64,000 nucleotides of DNA, from positions 1 to 64,000 of the forward strand of contig CAMXYK010000005.1 of NCBI GenBank assembly GCA_947253155.1, given 5' to 3'. Origin of the DNA: an uncultured Bifidobacteriaceae bacterium. Lineage in GTDB: Bacteria > Actinomycetota > Actinomycetes > Actinomycetales > Bifidobacteriaceae. Under the pieces are notes generated by a model, which made no database searches, was not told where the DNA came from, and saw nothing but the letters and a program-made list of their open reading frames with translations. Below are positions 49,546 to 59,916 of this stretch, piece after piece. A program made the translations under genes and the position numbers. Position 1 is the stretch's first letter. The number at the start of each line of letters is the position of its first letter.

Positions 49546-51030
49546 ATGGCTGATTTTTCTCATATTCTTGCAACTCGACCTGATTTTAACGATAGTGATC
49601 GCGAATGGTTACATCACTTAGTTGCTGATTGGCAAGTTATTGCCGATTTAAGTTTTGCTGATTTGCTACTTGTGATTCAAAATGGCGATGGGGAATATGT
49701 TGTTGCTGAACAGTGCCGTCCTTCAACAGCTATTACGATACGTACAGATGATTTATTGGGCAAAAAATTAGATGATTCTCTAGTTCCAGAGCTTGATGAA
49801 GCGATGAAGTCAGAAACAAGCTTCCATTCTTCAACTTTGCGCTCAATCGGCAGAGCAACTGTATGCTACGTTTACGCACCAATCAGGCATCGTGGTAAAA
49901 CACTCGGACTTGTTATGCGCGAAACTAATTTAGCAACTCGCGAGTCAAATGGCCGTTATGAAATGGAAAGCATTAATGCTGGAAAAACCTTGTTCGATAT
50001 GATTCCTCGCGAACAATTCCCGTATCGTGAATCAGTGCTAAATCAGCGTCATAATGCTCGCGTTTCGGACGGTTTTATTGTGCTAGAAGCGGATGGTATT
50101 GTTCGTTACGCTTCTCCTAATGCAATTAGCTGTTTCCGTCGTTTAGGCGGCTTAGATACAATGCAAGGTGAGTATTTAAGCGAATTTGGCACACGTTTAT
50201 TGCACACTAACGATAATGTTCCAGAAAGTTTGCCGCTTGTTTTAACAGGCAAGGCAGATGTGGATTGCGAATTGGAAGCAAATCGTTCAATAGTTTCTAT
50301 GCGATCTTTGCCATTGTGGGGACCAAATAATCGCGTTGGTGCAGTAGTTTTATGCCGAGACGTTACAGAAGTACTTCGTAGAGAGCAAGAATTACGTACT
50401 AAAAATGCTACTATTTCCGAAATTCACCATCGTGTAAAGAATAATTTGCAAGCTGTTTCTGCTTTACTTCGCTTACAAGCTCGTAAAACTAAATCTGCTG
50501 AGGTTAGAAAAGAGCTGGAAGAGGCACAGCGAAGAGTTCAAACTATTGCGTTAGTTCATGAAGGATTAAGCCAGACTGCTGACGAAATAGTTGATTTTGA
50601 TAAAGTTATTTCAAGCTTATTGAAGATGTCTATTGAGCTTGCTTCGCAAAATCAGAATATTGATATTGATTTTGTTGGAAAGTTTGGGCGTCTTGCTGCT
50701 CAAGATGCTACTCCGTTATCTTTAGTGTTGACGGAATTAGTAACGAATGCAGTTGAACATGGTTTTGAAGGTCGCGAAAGTGGCCATATTCGCATTGCTG
50801 TTGGCAGAGGCGGAGACAATCTGAATATTGTTGTTGAAGACGACGGTGATGGAATTGATAGCGAAGCATCACACGGCATGGCAAAATCGTCTGGCTCTGG
50901 TCTTGGAACGCAACTTATCAATACGTTTGTTACTAACGACTTTGGTGGCACAGTGCGTTGGTCGCCTCGTCGCGAAGGTGGAACACGCGTTGTGCTGGAT
51001 ATTAAATTGCGCGTATCTGGTATTGAGTAA
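49546..51030 (+). CDS. pdtaS: Sensor histidine kinase, PdtaS-like
   Basis: 494 residues, cytosolic (no membrane helix). N-terminal GAF-like domain (about 1-150), PAS domain (about 170-285), then HisKA_2 with the phospho-acceptor His in EIHHRVKNNLQAVSALLRL and a HATPase domain (VLTELVTNAVEHGFEG, VVEDDGDGI, SGSGLGTQL). This is the PdtaS architecture; in mycobacteria it phosphorylates the RNA-binding antiterminator PdtaR and lies next to whiB1. Here too a whiB gene is adjacent, convergent with a 17-nt gap. No pdtaR is in the window. Confidence 0.9.
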   Translation: MADFSHILATRPDFNDSDREWLHHLVADWQVIADLSFADLLLVIQNGDGEYVVAEQCRPSTAITIRTDDLLGKKLDDSLVPELDEAMKSETSFHSSTLRSIGRATVCYVYAPIRHRGKTLGLVMRETNLATRESNGRYEMESINAGKTLFDMIPREQFPYRESVLNQRHNARVSDGFIVLEADGIVRYASPNAISCFRRLGGLDTMQGEYLSEFGTRLLHTNDNVPESLPLVLTGKADVDCELEANRSIVSMRSLPLWGPNNRVGAVVLCRDVTEVLRREQELRTKNATISEIHHRVKNNLQAVSALLRLQARKTKSAEVRKELEEAQRRVQTIALVHEGLSQTADEIVDFDKVISSLLKMSIELASQNQNIDIDFVGKFGRLAAQDATPLSLVLTELVTNAVEHGFEGRESGHIRIAVGRGGDNLNIVVEDDGDGIDSEASHGMAKSSGSGLGTQLINTFVTNDFGGTVRWSPRREGGTRVVLDIKLRVSGIE

Positions 51031-51047
51031 AAGTTACTAGAAGCTCG

Positions 51048-51320
51048 CTAGAACGACGTATCTTGGTTTCTGCGTGCGCGCAACGCTCTGCGTTTTAGTG
51101 TCCGTCGCTCGTCTTCGCTTAAACCGCCCCATACGCCGTAATCTTGGTTTGTTTCCAAAGCGCATTTTAAGCACTCTGTTACTACATTGCACGAACGGCA
51201 TACGGCTTTTGCTTCTTCAAGTTGCGCAATTGAAGTATTGGCACTGCCAATAGGAAAGAACAGTTCAGGATCTTTGTCGCTGCATGCGGCTGTCGTTCTC
51301 CAATCAAACGAGTTGCTCAT
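51048..51320 (-). CDS. whiB: WhiB-family iron-sulfur transcription factor
   Basis: 90 residues with the four cluster-binding Cys (AACSDKD and AVCRSCNVVTECLKC), the GVWGG turn and a basic C-terminal tail for DNA binding (RRTLKRRALRARR). Best resembles WhiB1, an essential nitric-oxide-sensing regulator in mycobacteria, consistent with the adjacent PdtaS gene. GAGG lies 8 nt before the ATG. Confidence 0.95.
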   Translation of the reverse strand: MSNSFDWRTTAACSDKDPELFFPIGSANTSIAQLEEAKAVCRSCNVVTECLKCALETNQDYGVWGGLSEDERRTLKRRALRARRNQDTSF

Positions 51321-51447
51321 GAATTAATCCTCATTCCTTACCTATGATCTTCGGTACTAGAAATACCCCCTGAATGTAAGGAAAGCATGAATAAGCATTT
51401 TTTTCAAGCTGTTTTTAAATCTTTATTAGAAATTTTAATTTTTTCTA

Positions 51448-53367
51448 TTAATTTTGAATCACTACTTGTACTAAATTTGCTTTTCCAGGAGTAATTAAAA
51501 CACATCGACCGGGAAGTTGATAATCTTGAGTGTCAAAAGTTTTAGACATTGAAGATGGTATGCCAAGAATTGCGTCAGTTCCAACATCTCCTGTTGGGAA
51601 AATTATTCTAACTGGCGCTTGTTCCGGAATGCGCAGATGGCGAGCAGAATGAGTGCTGAAAATAATCGGAGCATTTTTATTTAACAATCTTTCTTGGAAT
51701 GCAATAGCTTCTGGTTGATTGTTTAATGGATCAAGAAGTTCATCGGCGTCATCAATAAGAAATGGAGTTTCAATATTCCTCATATTTTGCACGTTTTGAG
51801 ATGACATTGTTGCTCCATAAATTGGTAATAGTAAAGCTTTTGATATTATGCGCAATATTGTGCTTTTTCCTTGCTTTCGTCCGCCAATAATCGCAATATT
51901 TCCTAAATGAAGCGGTAATAATGCTGGCAATAAGCGGATGCTATCATCTTTTAAACCAATAACAATAGGCTTAATTGAATTATCGGTAATATGCAAGTTT
52001 TTCGTAAGGTTTTGTGACGAAGCATATTCATAATTTTCGTTGTTATACCGATTCATCTCTTCTAAAGAAAGTATTGATGGCAATGGTGCACTAAATAATT
52101 CTGGCGAATACTCATGGTGTAAGAATTTTCCAGCCAATTGTATTGCACGCACTAAGCGTCGTGGATTCTTACTTTGAGCGCATCGCAATGCTGCAACCCC
52201 TTCTCCAAGATTATAGTATGCGCTTCCAGGAGTGTGTGGGCTTATTTTAGAAGCGTGGGAAGTGCCTAATAATTCTTGAGACTGTAAGCCGTCTCTTACT
52301 CTTAAGCAAATATTAATTGATATATTTGCTTTCATATCTGCACTTACTTGTCCTAGTGGATTTTGTGTTCCCGCAATAATATGCATTCCAAGAGATCTAC
52401 CAACAGAAGCTATTCGTATAAGACGAGGCATGTAATCAGGAAGCTGATTTTTTAATGCGTGAAATTCGTCAATAACAATAAGCAATGAAGGTTCTGCTGG
52501 TGTAACTTGAGATATATTATGGCATCCTTGCTGTGCGACTAGTCGTTCTCGTCTATCTAATTCCAGTTCGAGCCCTCGTAAAGCTCGTATTGCGTGTTTT
52601 AAGTTTAAGTCTCCTACATTTCCCATAGTGTGTGGAAGTTTAGATAGCATATCGAAAGTTGCTCCGCCCTTAAAATCCATAAAAACAAAACGTAACTCTT
52701 GTGGAGAATATTGAAAAGCTAAAGACAGGCACCAAGTTGTTAATAATACTGATTTTCCAGACCCGGTTGTTCCTGCAACTAAAGCATGCGGACCATTATT
52801 TACTAAATCAATATAGCAATATCCGTTATTGCTTACGCCTAGTGGGGAAATAAGATGTTTTTGGCAAATATTAGATGTTGAACAATTGCTCATGCTTTTG
52901 TTAGTTGTTTCTGCAGTATTTTTAGTAAAATCGTAAGTCGTATTTTTTAACCATTCGTGCAACACCAATTTCCAAGGTGGTTTTGTGCTGAAGGCTGTGT
53001 CTCGCTGCATCAACAATGTTTCTAAGCTAACTGGCGTAAGAGTATCTGGCAAACTTTCAACAATTTGTTGATTATATAGCAAATTGTTAGCATTTTGATT
53101 GCTTTGTAAAGCTTTATTGCTTGCCTCGCGCTCCTGCTGCGTTTTTTGTTCTTCACGCTGAGCTATATATTGCACTATTTGCGGCACCAAACTTGCGACG
53201 TACATCATAATGCTAGGTATAATCATGGCAAGCATCATCCAGTTTTTCTGCATCCAAGCCATTATTACTAATGCAATATGAGCAAATATTGGTACAATAC
53301 TTGCTGCCATTTGCACGCACATAAGCATTTTAGTAGTGTTTATTGCTTTGTTAGATTCCTCGCTCAT
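51448..53367 (-). CDS. EccC/FtsK-like membrane ATPase
   Basis: 639 residues. Two N-terminal membrane helices (about 15-65), a Gln/Asn-rich linker, then a FtsK/SpoIIIE ATPase with Walker A GTTGSGKSVLLTTW (about 205), FVFMDFKGGATFDML, Walker B SLLIVIDEFHALK and GTQNPLG; a second P-loop GGRKQGKST (about 500) heads a degenerate second domain. This resembles shortened type VII secretion EccC/EssC rather than the FtsK translocase (no gamma domain). No EsxA-like, EccB, EccD or mycosin gene is in the window, so it is an orphan here. Same strand and spacing as the two LCP genes upstream. Confidence 0.82.
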   Translation of the reverse strand: MSEESNKAINTTKMLMCVQMAASIVPIFAHIALVIMAWMQKNWMMLAMIIPSIMMYVASLVPQIVQYIAQREEQKTQQEREASNKALQSNQNANNLLYNQQIVESLPDTLTPVSLETLLMQRDTAFSTKPPWKLVLHEWLKNTTYDFTKNTAETTNKSMSNCSTSNICQKHLISPLGVSNNGYCYIDLVNNGPHALVAGTTGSGKSVLLTTWCLSLAFQYSPQELRFVFMDFKGGATFDMLSKLPHTMGNVGDLNLKHAIRALRGLELELDRRERLVAQQGCHNISQVTPAEPSLLIVIDEFHALKNQLPDYMPRLIRIASVGRSLGMHIIAGTQNPLGQVSADMKANISINICLRVRDGLQSQELLGTSHASKISPHTPGSAYYNLGEGVAALRCAQSKNPRRLVRAIQLAGKFLHHEYSPELFSAPLPSILSLEEMNRYNNENYEYASSQNLTKNLHITDNSIKPIVIGLKDDSIRLLPALLPLHLGNIAIIGGRKQGKSTILRIISKALLLPIYGATMSSQNVQNMRNIETPFLIDDADELLDPLNNQPEAIAFQERLLNKNAPIIFSTHSARHLRIPEQAPVRIIFPTGDVGTDAILGIPSSMSKTFDTQDYQLPGRCVLITPGKANLVQVVIQN

Positions 53368-53434
53368 AGTCTAAGATTGCAGCTTTGCAAATCATATTTC
53401 AATAATTTGTGTGCCTTGTGGATAAAAGGTAAAT

Positions 53435-54733
53435 TTATTTAGTGAGTTCTGCTAGAGGTCCAACAGTTCCTGGCTGATGAGTTCCAGATGCTAATTCATT
53501 AAATAATTCAGTATTTTTAACATCGTCAAGAAGAACAGAAGATCCGATTCCTTGTACTCTATAATCAGGATTTGTCCAATATACGGTTCCTGTTATTCCT
53601 TTAGGTCCGGTTGCATCCTTAAAAGCTTGAGCCATTTGCCACAATGTTCCAGGATTAGATTTTTCGTCAAGAAGAACAGACGCCAGCCCAGTTTCTGCAA
53701 GCTTTTTTGCTTTTCCAAAATTAGTAAGAGTTTTGTGATCTAAAGCTTTTTTCATAATAGCTGCAATAACCATTCGCTGGCGTGCAGCTCGTCCAAAGTC
53801 AGATTGCGGATCAGCATAGCGCATGCGCGAAAAAGCAAGTGCCGTGGCTCCATCAACATGATGACATCCTGCAGTCCAGTTTAAGCCACTAAACCTATCG
53901 CTTACAGTGCGGTTATAGCATAAATCAATACCATCAAGTGCATTAACTACGTTTGTTAAACCGTCAAAACGTATTTCGGCAACATGATCAATTCTGTGCC
54001 CAGTAATAGTTTCAACTGTTGACGTAAGAGCTTTGTTTCCAGCGTATTGCGCAACAGCATTTATTTTCATTTGTTTTCCGTTTAGTGACACTAAAGAGTC
54101 TCGAGGAATAGAAATAAGCGAACTATTTCCGTTATTTGGTTTAGTTAAAACAAGAATAGTGTCGGTTCTAAATCCTGTGATTTCCTTAGCTTCTGCACCT
54201 TCGCGCTGATCGGAGCCTAATATAAGCCACGCTGTTCCTTGCGTGCTAGGAGTGTTCGTAAGCCATTGTGTGCGATTAATATGAGAGTCAACCCAATTCC
54301 ACGAATATGCTCCTATTGCAACGCACGCTATTGCTAATACTGCAATAACAGCGAAAAATGCGTGCAAAAAGCGGTGTGGGTGAAGTGGCGATTTAAAAGA
54401 ATTGCTATTGAAACCAGCATCAAATGATTGATTGCTTAAATATGAAGCATTATTTACTTGATTTAATTGAGCTGGATTATTGTATGGAGCATAGTTAGCA
54501 ACCTTAATAATTTTAGGCTCAGACGACTTAATATTACGAATTCTATTTGCTGCAGGAGCGAATGATGGTGCTTGATTCGGATTTGCATCGTTATTTGACT
54601 GTTTTACTTGTTTCGTTCTGCTTGGAGTAAAACTTGGGGGAACAGTGTAAGGAGCTGAATTCGCATTGCGCGAAGGAGTGAAGATTGGCGGGTTTTCGTC
54701 ATCATAATCATCCTTGTGCAATTGCGAATTCAT
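53435..54733 (-). CDS. LCP-family (LytR-CpsA-Psr) cell-wall glycopolymer ligase
   Basis: 432 residues from ATG 54733 (GGAGG 5 nt upstream). A Pro/Asn-rich cytoplasmic N-terminus of about 125 residues with repeated PPSFTPSR-like motifs, one membrane helix (FFAVIAVLAIACVAIGAYSW), then the LCP domain with WLILGSDQR, GFRTDTILVL, SIPRDSLVSLNG and FSRMRYADPQSDFGRAARQ (catalytic Arg and Asp sites). LCP enzymes attach teichoic-acid-like or polysaccharide chains to peptidoglycan. Tandem with another LCP gene. Confidence 0.92.
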   Translation of the reverse strand: MNSQLHKDDYDDENPPIFTPSRNANSAPYTVPPSFTPSRTKQVKQSNNDANPNQAPSFAPAANRIRNIKSSEPKIIKVANYAPYNNPAQLNQVNNASYLSNQSFDAGFNSNSFKSPLHPHRFLHAFFAVIAVLAIACVAIGAYSWNWVDSHINRTQWLTNTPSTQGTAWLILGSDQREGAEAKEITGFRTDTILVLTKPNNGNSSLISIPRDSLVSLNGKQMKINAVAQYAGNKALTSTVETITGHRIDHVAEIRFDGLTNVVNALDGIDLCYNRTVSDRFSGLNWTAGCHHVDGATALAFSRMRYADPQSDFGRAARQRMVIAAIMKKALDHKTLTNFGKAKKLAETGLASVLLDEKSNPGTLWQMAQAFKDATGPKGITGTVYWTNPDYRVQGIGSSVLLDDVKNTELFNELASGTHQPGTVGPLAELTK

Positions 54734-54849
54734 GCATCCTCCAAATGCGTTCAGCATCAATATAGTTTTATTGTTGATTATTTCAATCGTTTATAAAACT
54801 ATTTTCCAGCGTATCCTAGTAAGCGAAATATATTATTTTTTACATTAGC

Positions 54850-56268
54850 TTATTTACTTTTCGGAACAGCGCATAACACGTCATTCACATAACGATCAGC
54901 AATACCAACATATTGACCGGTTTGTGGATCGTGAATTGTGCCGTTCTTAGGATTAACGATTCCTCCAGTATTTGGATCAATAAGCCTTCCTTGAGGTGTC
55001 TTTATTAATCCTGTTTTTGGATCCACAGTTCCCGTATTCTTATTTTGTGAAGGAAGACGATTAAGTTTTTCGTTCTCGCTTATATCTTCATCATCAGAAT
55101 CGTCTTTTTTATTCTTATTAGACGATTTCTTGTTTTTATTATTCGTATCTTTTGGCTTTAATGACAATGGCTTATTTTTACGCATCTTATCCCATATGTT
55201 GTCTGCTTCATCGGACCAAACAACCCTATTCGGATTAGCCTTGTCTGGAACAACAGGAATAGTACGAGCATAAATATTGGAAGTGTTTATTTTGCGCATG
55301 CTTAATGCAAGACCAACTAATGTGCTTACATCTGCCATGCCTTCGCTGATATTAAGAGATTTAAGCGCAGATTTAGCAAGCTGATATAGTTCAGGAGTTT
55401 GCGTAAACAAGTTTTTAGATAAAGCTTGATGCACAAGTTGCTTAATTAAGTATTGTTGCCTTGTGGTTCGCATAATGTCTGAACCATCGCTTGCTGTATC
55501 GTGACGCATTCTTGCATATTGAGTTGCAAGTCGTCCATCTAAATGCTGCATGCCTTGCTTAAAGTTGACTCCCGTATACCTATCGCGAGTCTCAACTGGA
55601 ATGCACAACGAAACGCCACCAATAGCGTCAATCATATTACTTAAGCCGCTAAAATCTGTAACAATAAAGTGTTGAATGTTTAATCCAGTAAGATAATTTA
55701 CAGCTTTTAATGAGCATGATGCTGCTGAAGCTAAATCTCCGCCGCGTGAGTATCCGTTAGCAAAAATAGAATTAAACATTACATGCTTGCGAGCTGGAAT
55801 AATACCTTTTGAAGTTTCGCATGATGGAGCATTAACCATAGAATCTCTAGGAATAGAAACTATATTCATAAAGGATCGGTCGGCGCTAATCTGCACAATC
55901 ATTGTTGTGTCGGATTGATGATCACCTATTTCTTTATCGTGTGTGAAGCTTCTATTATTTCCGTCGCGTGAATCTTGTCCAAGAACTAGGAAAGTTACAG
56001 GTTTCCCTTCATTTGCATCAAGAGTTTGAGTAGCTTGTTTGTCTTGAGATATTACATTTACAACACGATTCTTTACGGTTGAAGAAAAGTCTATCCATAC
56101 AGCAGCAATAATAGTTGAAAAGAAGGTAATAACTGAAATGATGAGTATACACAGTATCTTGCGTGCGTGGTTAGTCATGCGATAACCAAGGCTGTGATGC
56201 GGAGTGTTTGAATTCCAATCTTCGTCTGATTGGTACCGCATGCCTTCAGGATACCGTGAAGTTACCAT
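54850..56268 (-). CDS. LCP-family cell-wall glycopolymer ligase, second copy
   Basis: 472 residues from ATG 56268, chosen for AGAAGG 5 nt upstream; ATG 56340 and 56370 are possible longer starts. Membrane helix (ILCILIISVITFFSTIIAAVWI), LCP domain with FLVLGQDSRDG, SDTTMIVQI, SIPRDSMV and YARMRHDTASDGSDIMRTTRQ, then a tail with KNKKSSNKNKK and a DP-x-T-G repeat region (DPKTGLIKTPQG, DPNTGGIVNPKNG, DPQTGQYVG). The two LCP genes, the EccC-like ATPase and the divergent GT2 gene form an envelope cluster. Confidence 0.92.
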   Translation of the reverse strand: MVTSRYPEGMRYQSDEDWNSNTPHHSLGYRMTNHARKILCILIISVITFFSTIIAAVWIDFSSTVKNRVVNVISQDKQATQTLDANEGKPVTFLVLGQDSRDGNNRSFTHDKEIGDHQSDTTMIVQISADRSFMNIVSIPRDSMVNAPSCETSKGIIPARKHVMFNSIFANGYSRGGDLASAASCSLKAVNYLTGLNIQHFIVTDFSGLSNMIDAIGGVSLCIPVETRDRYTGVNFKQGMQHLDGRLATQYARMRHDTASDGSDIMRTTRQQYLIKQLVHQALSKNLFTQTPELYQLAKSALKSLNISEGMADVSTLVGLALSMRKINTSNIYARTIPVVPDKANPNRVVWSDEADNIWDKMRKNKPLSLKPKDTNNKNKKSSNKNKKDDSDDEDISENEKLNRLPSQNKNTGTVDPKTGLIKTPQGRLIDPNTGGIVNPKNGTIHDPQTGQYVGIADRYVNDVLCAVPKSK

Positions 56269-56475
56269 CGTACCTTCTTTCACAATAGGGCGTATATTCT
56301 TTTTTGCTTCTATTTTAGCTTTGTTTTTATTAGTGATCATGCGGAATAATACTAACATCCGAAAGAACACATATAAGCAGCCAGTATAGTACGTGCCGTT
56401 GAGATTTAGACATGCTTTTTACCTAAAATATATATTAAAAATTTATTAAAAATTTATTAAAAAACTATCTGTGTT

Positions 56476-59400
56476 GTGCTGGATACCTACCCCATGCGTA
56501 AACTGGTAGTTATGGATTCAATAATCGCTCATACTAATGCCTTTGAAGACGAAGTTTTAAAAGTGCTTTCTACTGCGAAAACAGCACGCCCTCATGAAGT
56601 AGATTCTTCAATTATGGCAATGATGTGTGTAGAGCGAGATACGCGCTTTTATCAAGACACTTTAAAAGCAGTTTTAAGCCAAACTGTTTTCCCTGGAACT
56701 TTGGTTATTGTTGATTGTGCAAATCGTGTGAAGCAAACTATGCAAACTACTGTGGGAATACAGCTTGATTCCATGGCTTTTACGAACATGGTTACTTCTA
56801 ATTCAGCAATAGCTCGTAATGCAGTATTATCTTATAAAAATAATATTGAAGCTAATAACAGTGTTGAAAATAGTGACGCAAAATATAGGTCAAATGTTAG
56901 CTACAATAACGGCATTGAACACAAAACAATGCGCGTAATTATTATTCCTGTTTCTTCAGCACATTCGTTTGGTGACGCAATTGAGAAGTCTTTGCGAAAG
57001 TTATTACCATGCGCTGGAGTGTCCGCATTGTGGCTTTTGCATGATGATTCTCGTCCTCAAGATGCGCATTGCTTAGAAGCGTTGTGTGAAACTTGGCATA
57101 ATAATCCAACAGCATCTGTAATGGGCGCTAAGCAAGTGGATTGGGATGGAAAAGTCCTTCATAATGTTGGCATGTACGCATGGCATCACACTGTTCACAC
57201 TCTTACAGTTGATGGCGAACCTGACCAAGAGCAGTATGATGGCCGCGGCGATGTGTATGCAGTTTCGTTGGCTGGAGCGTTAGTCACATTAACAGCATGG
57301 CAGACTTTGCGCGGAACTCAGCCTTGGATGACAACTTTTGGTGAGTCAAGAGATTTTTGTCGTAGAGTATGTCTTTCGGGTGGGCGAGTAGTAGTTGTGC
57401 CTTCTGCTCGTATTGCTCACAGAAGAGCAAGATTGGAAGGACTTCGTACTCGAAGCGGAGAAGCGAGAACTTCTGAAAAATCTGGTATTAGTAACGGAAT
57501 TGGATATTCTTTAATAGCAAATCAGCGTTACAAATACACTGATGCTCGAATGTTTTTATGGCCTTTAATTTGGCTTTGCAGTCTGCCAGTATCCTTGGTA
57601 GGAGCATTATATTCGCTTTTTGCGAAGCATCCTTATGTTGCTTGGATTAGGCTGATACTTCCTTGGCTTGCTATTATGCAGTTGCCTCGTGCAGTATTTG
57701 CTCGTCGTAGAGTTGCAAGAAATACTCGAGTTTCGTTAAAAAGACTTACGTCTTTGGTTGCAGATCGACATCAAGTTGCTAGATGGAAAGACAGAAATGT
57801 AGCTTTTAAAGTCCAGCAGCACTGTGTATTGTTAAGTCCTTTAGCAAGACGTCATTTGCATATTCGTGTTTTGCGTAGGTGGAGTGCTGTTATTCTTGCA
57901 TCTATGCTGCTTTTTGCAGTTATATTGCATTTATACGGTGCTCCGTGGCGTGATGTTTTAGGTGGAGCGTCTTGGTATGCGCAAGAATGGTTGCCAACAG
58001 GCGCTAATTTCCATCAGCTTTTTAATGCTGCAATTGGTTCTTGGATTCCTGACGATGGTTTTGGCCCTGCGCTTCCTCCTTCTCCTTGGCTAAGTGTGTG
58101 GGCATTAGCTTCGTTAATTGTTGGAGCAAACCCGTTGCTATCAATCACTCTTATGTTCTTCTTAGCAGCTCCTGCTATGTGTTTAAGTTTTTGGGCGCTT
58201 GCGGGCGTATTTACACGTTCTGATACTGTGCGCGTTTGCACAGGAATTTGCTGGACTATGATTGCAATAGCTTTCGGCTTATTTGCGCGTGGTGATTTGC
58301 CAATGCTGATGACTATGGTATTTTTGCCTGCCGCTTTTGCTTTTTCATTCCATGCTGTTGGCATGTATGTAACGGAAGATCCAGTCCGTCCTGTTTCTTC
58401 TATTCAGTGCGCTGCATGTGCTGCTCTTTGTTTTATGGTTCCAGTTGCTGCAGAACCTCAGCTTATATTTCCTCTTGTTGTGATTTTTGTTGCATCCTTT
58501 ATTATGGTGCGTTCGCATAGGCTTATGTTTTTGCTTGTGCCGATTCCATCAATTATTGTTTTGTTGCCAACAATAGGTAGTGCAATACGTTACGGTTCTT
58601 CGGGAATGTGGCGTCAACTGTTCTCTAGCATGGCTTTGCCTTTGAGAAGTGTGCAAGGAGCTCCTAGAGCTCAAGGTTATATTGACGTTCTTTTAAACGC
58701 TTTGAATATGAGTTCCCCTCATGTTGCTGTTAATATGCCATTGCTTAGTTTAAGAACAATAATTATGGTGATTTTTGCAGTTCTTGCATGCTTTATGGCA
58801 GTTGCAGCATTAGTTTTGCCATTCGCTTTACGTGTTTCTCGCATGATGTGGGTTGTTATTATTAGCGGAATGGTTTTATCGCTAGTTTCAGCGCGTATTG
58901 TAATTGCTGCGGATACTACCGGTCCGGTTGCTGCTAGTGTTTTGCCAGGTGTGGCATTATCTACGGTAGGTGTTTTGGCATGTATGTGCATGGTAGCAGG
59001 TCAGGCTGTGCGTCGATTTGAGCCTTTGCGCGTTACGAAAAAACCAGAATCTGTGCCTGCTGAAGGTTATAAAACGAGAACTGATAAGCGTGCTGCAATG
59101 CGTCGTTCTGCAGCAAAACTTTTGCAACATATAATTCGTATTGCAAGAGCTGTTCTTGCTAGTGGCATGTTAGCGATGGCTATACTTCTTGGTCTTTTTG
59201 CAGTATTAAGCGGACCGGCAACATCGATTGCTGCAAGTAATAGCGGTCTTCCAATGGTTGTTACTGATTATTTAAATAAAGATGATATGCATAGAGTTCT
59301 TGCTCTTAGAGCTAGTAGCAACCATGATCTAGAAATTGCAGTAATGCGTACTGCTAGGGGAGATGCTATTGACGAGTCTCCTGCTTTACGAGTTAGAAAA

Positions 59401-59916
59401 GTCATGTTTGGTGATTCTCAAAGCTCTAAAGCTTTGTCTCTCTCAGCTTCTAAGTTGCTATCTCATGCAGATAATGGCGCAATAGACACCTTAAAACAGC
59501 TTGGTATTGGCGGCATTTACATTGTAAACGATGCTAGCTCTCACAAAGCTGTTAAAGAAAGCAAAATGTCAATACAGCAATTGTTGCATCCTGTTGTAAC
59601 TTTAGAAAATAATATTAATAAAGAAGCTACTGAGCGTTTAATAGCACATGTAAATGCTGCTGAAAGTGCTCAATTAGTAGTGTCTTTGCCTCAAGGAACT
59701 TATTTCCGTTTTGATGGAATGTATGATGCTAAAACATTAAAAGAAACTTCGCCATATTATCGTTCAAGACCTCTTTCTTGGAGAATACCTTGGGTTGTTT
59801 CCTCCGTAATAGTATTACTAATATATTGCTTGGTTGCGGTTCCTCGTTTTGGAAGACATACTATGATTGAGCGTTCGGATGATTTGCATGAGGAGGAATT
59901 AGATGAGTTGGCGTAA
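56476..59916 (+). CDS. Large membrane glycosyltransferase (GT2 plus polytopic membrane region)
   Basis: Up to 1146 residues; start uncertain among GTG 56476, ATG 56494 and ATG 56512, none with a good Shine-Dalgarno. N-terminal GT2 domain (about 45-330) with MMCVERDTRFYQDTL, the metal-binding LLHDDSRP and GALVTLTAWQTL; a basic linker; then about 12 membrane helices and a C-terminal external domain before a last helix. Similar GT2-membrane fusions next to LCP and DUF5719 genes occur across actinobacteria and probably build a lipid-linked envelope polysaccharide; acceptor unknown. Overlaps the next gene by 14 nt. Confidence 0.85.
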   Translation: MLDTYPMRKLVVMDSIIAHTNAFEDEVLKVLSTAKTARPHEVDSSIMAMMCVERDTRFYQDTLKAVLSQTVFPGTLVIVDCANRVKQTMQTTVGIQLDSMAFTNMVTSNSAIARNAVLSYKNNIEANNSVENSDAKYRSNVSYNNGIEHKTMRVIIIPVSSAHSFGDAIEKSLRKLLPCAGVSALWLLHDDSRPQDAHCLEALCETWHNNPTASVMGAKQVDWDGKVLHNVGMYAWHHTVHTLTVDGEPDQEQYDGRGDVYAVSLAGALVTLTAWQTLRGTQPWMTTFGESRDFCRRVCLSGGRVVVVPSARIAHRRARLEGLRTRSGEARTSEKSGISNGIGYSLIANQRYKYTDARMFLWPLIWLCSLPVSLVGALYSLFAKHPYVAWIRLILPWLAIMQLPRAVFARRRVARNTRVSLKRLTSLVADRHQVARWKDRNVAFKVQQHCVLLSPLARRHLHIRVLRRWSAVILASMLLFAVILHLYGAPWRDVLGGASWYAQEWLPTGANFHQLFNAAIGSWIPDDGFGPALPPSPWLSVWALASLIVGANPLLSITLMFFLAAPAMCLSFWALAGVFTRSDTVRVCTGICWTMIAIAFGLFARGDLPMLMTMVFLPAAFAFSFHAVGMYVTEDPVRPVSSIQCAACAALCFMVPVAAEPQLIFPLVVIFVASFIMVRSHRLMFLLVPIPSIIVLLPTIGSAIRYGSSGMWRQLFSSMALPLRSVQGAPRAQGYIDVLLNALNMSSPHVAVNMPLLSLRTIIMVIFAVLACFMAVAALVLPFALRVSRMMWVVIISGMVLSLVSARIVIAADTTGPVAASVLPGVALSTVGVLACMCMVAGQAVRRFEPLRVTKKPESVPAEGYKTRTDKRAAMRRSAAKLLQHIIRIARAVLASGMLAMAILLGLFAVLSGPATSIAASNSGLPMVVTDYLNKDDMHRVLALRASSNHDLEIAVMRTARGDAIDESPALRVRKVMFGDSQSSKALSLSASKLLSHADNGAIDTLKQLGIGGIYIVNDASSHKAVKESKMSIQQLLHPVVTLENNINKEATERLIAHVNAAESAQLVVSLPQGTYFRFDGMYDAKTLKETSPYYRSRPLSWRIPWVVSSVIVLLIYCLVAVPRFGRHTMIERSDDLHEEELDELA

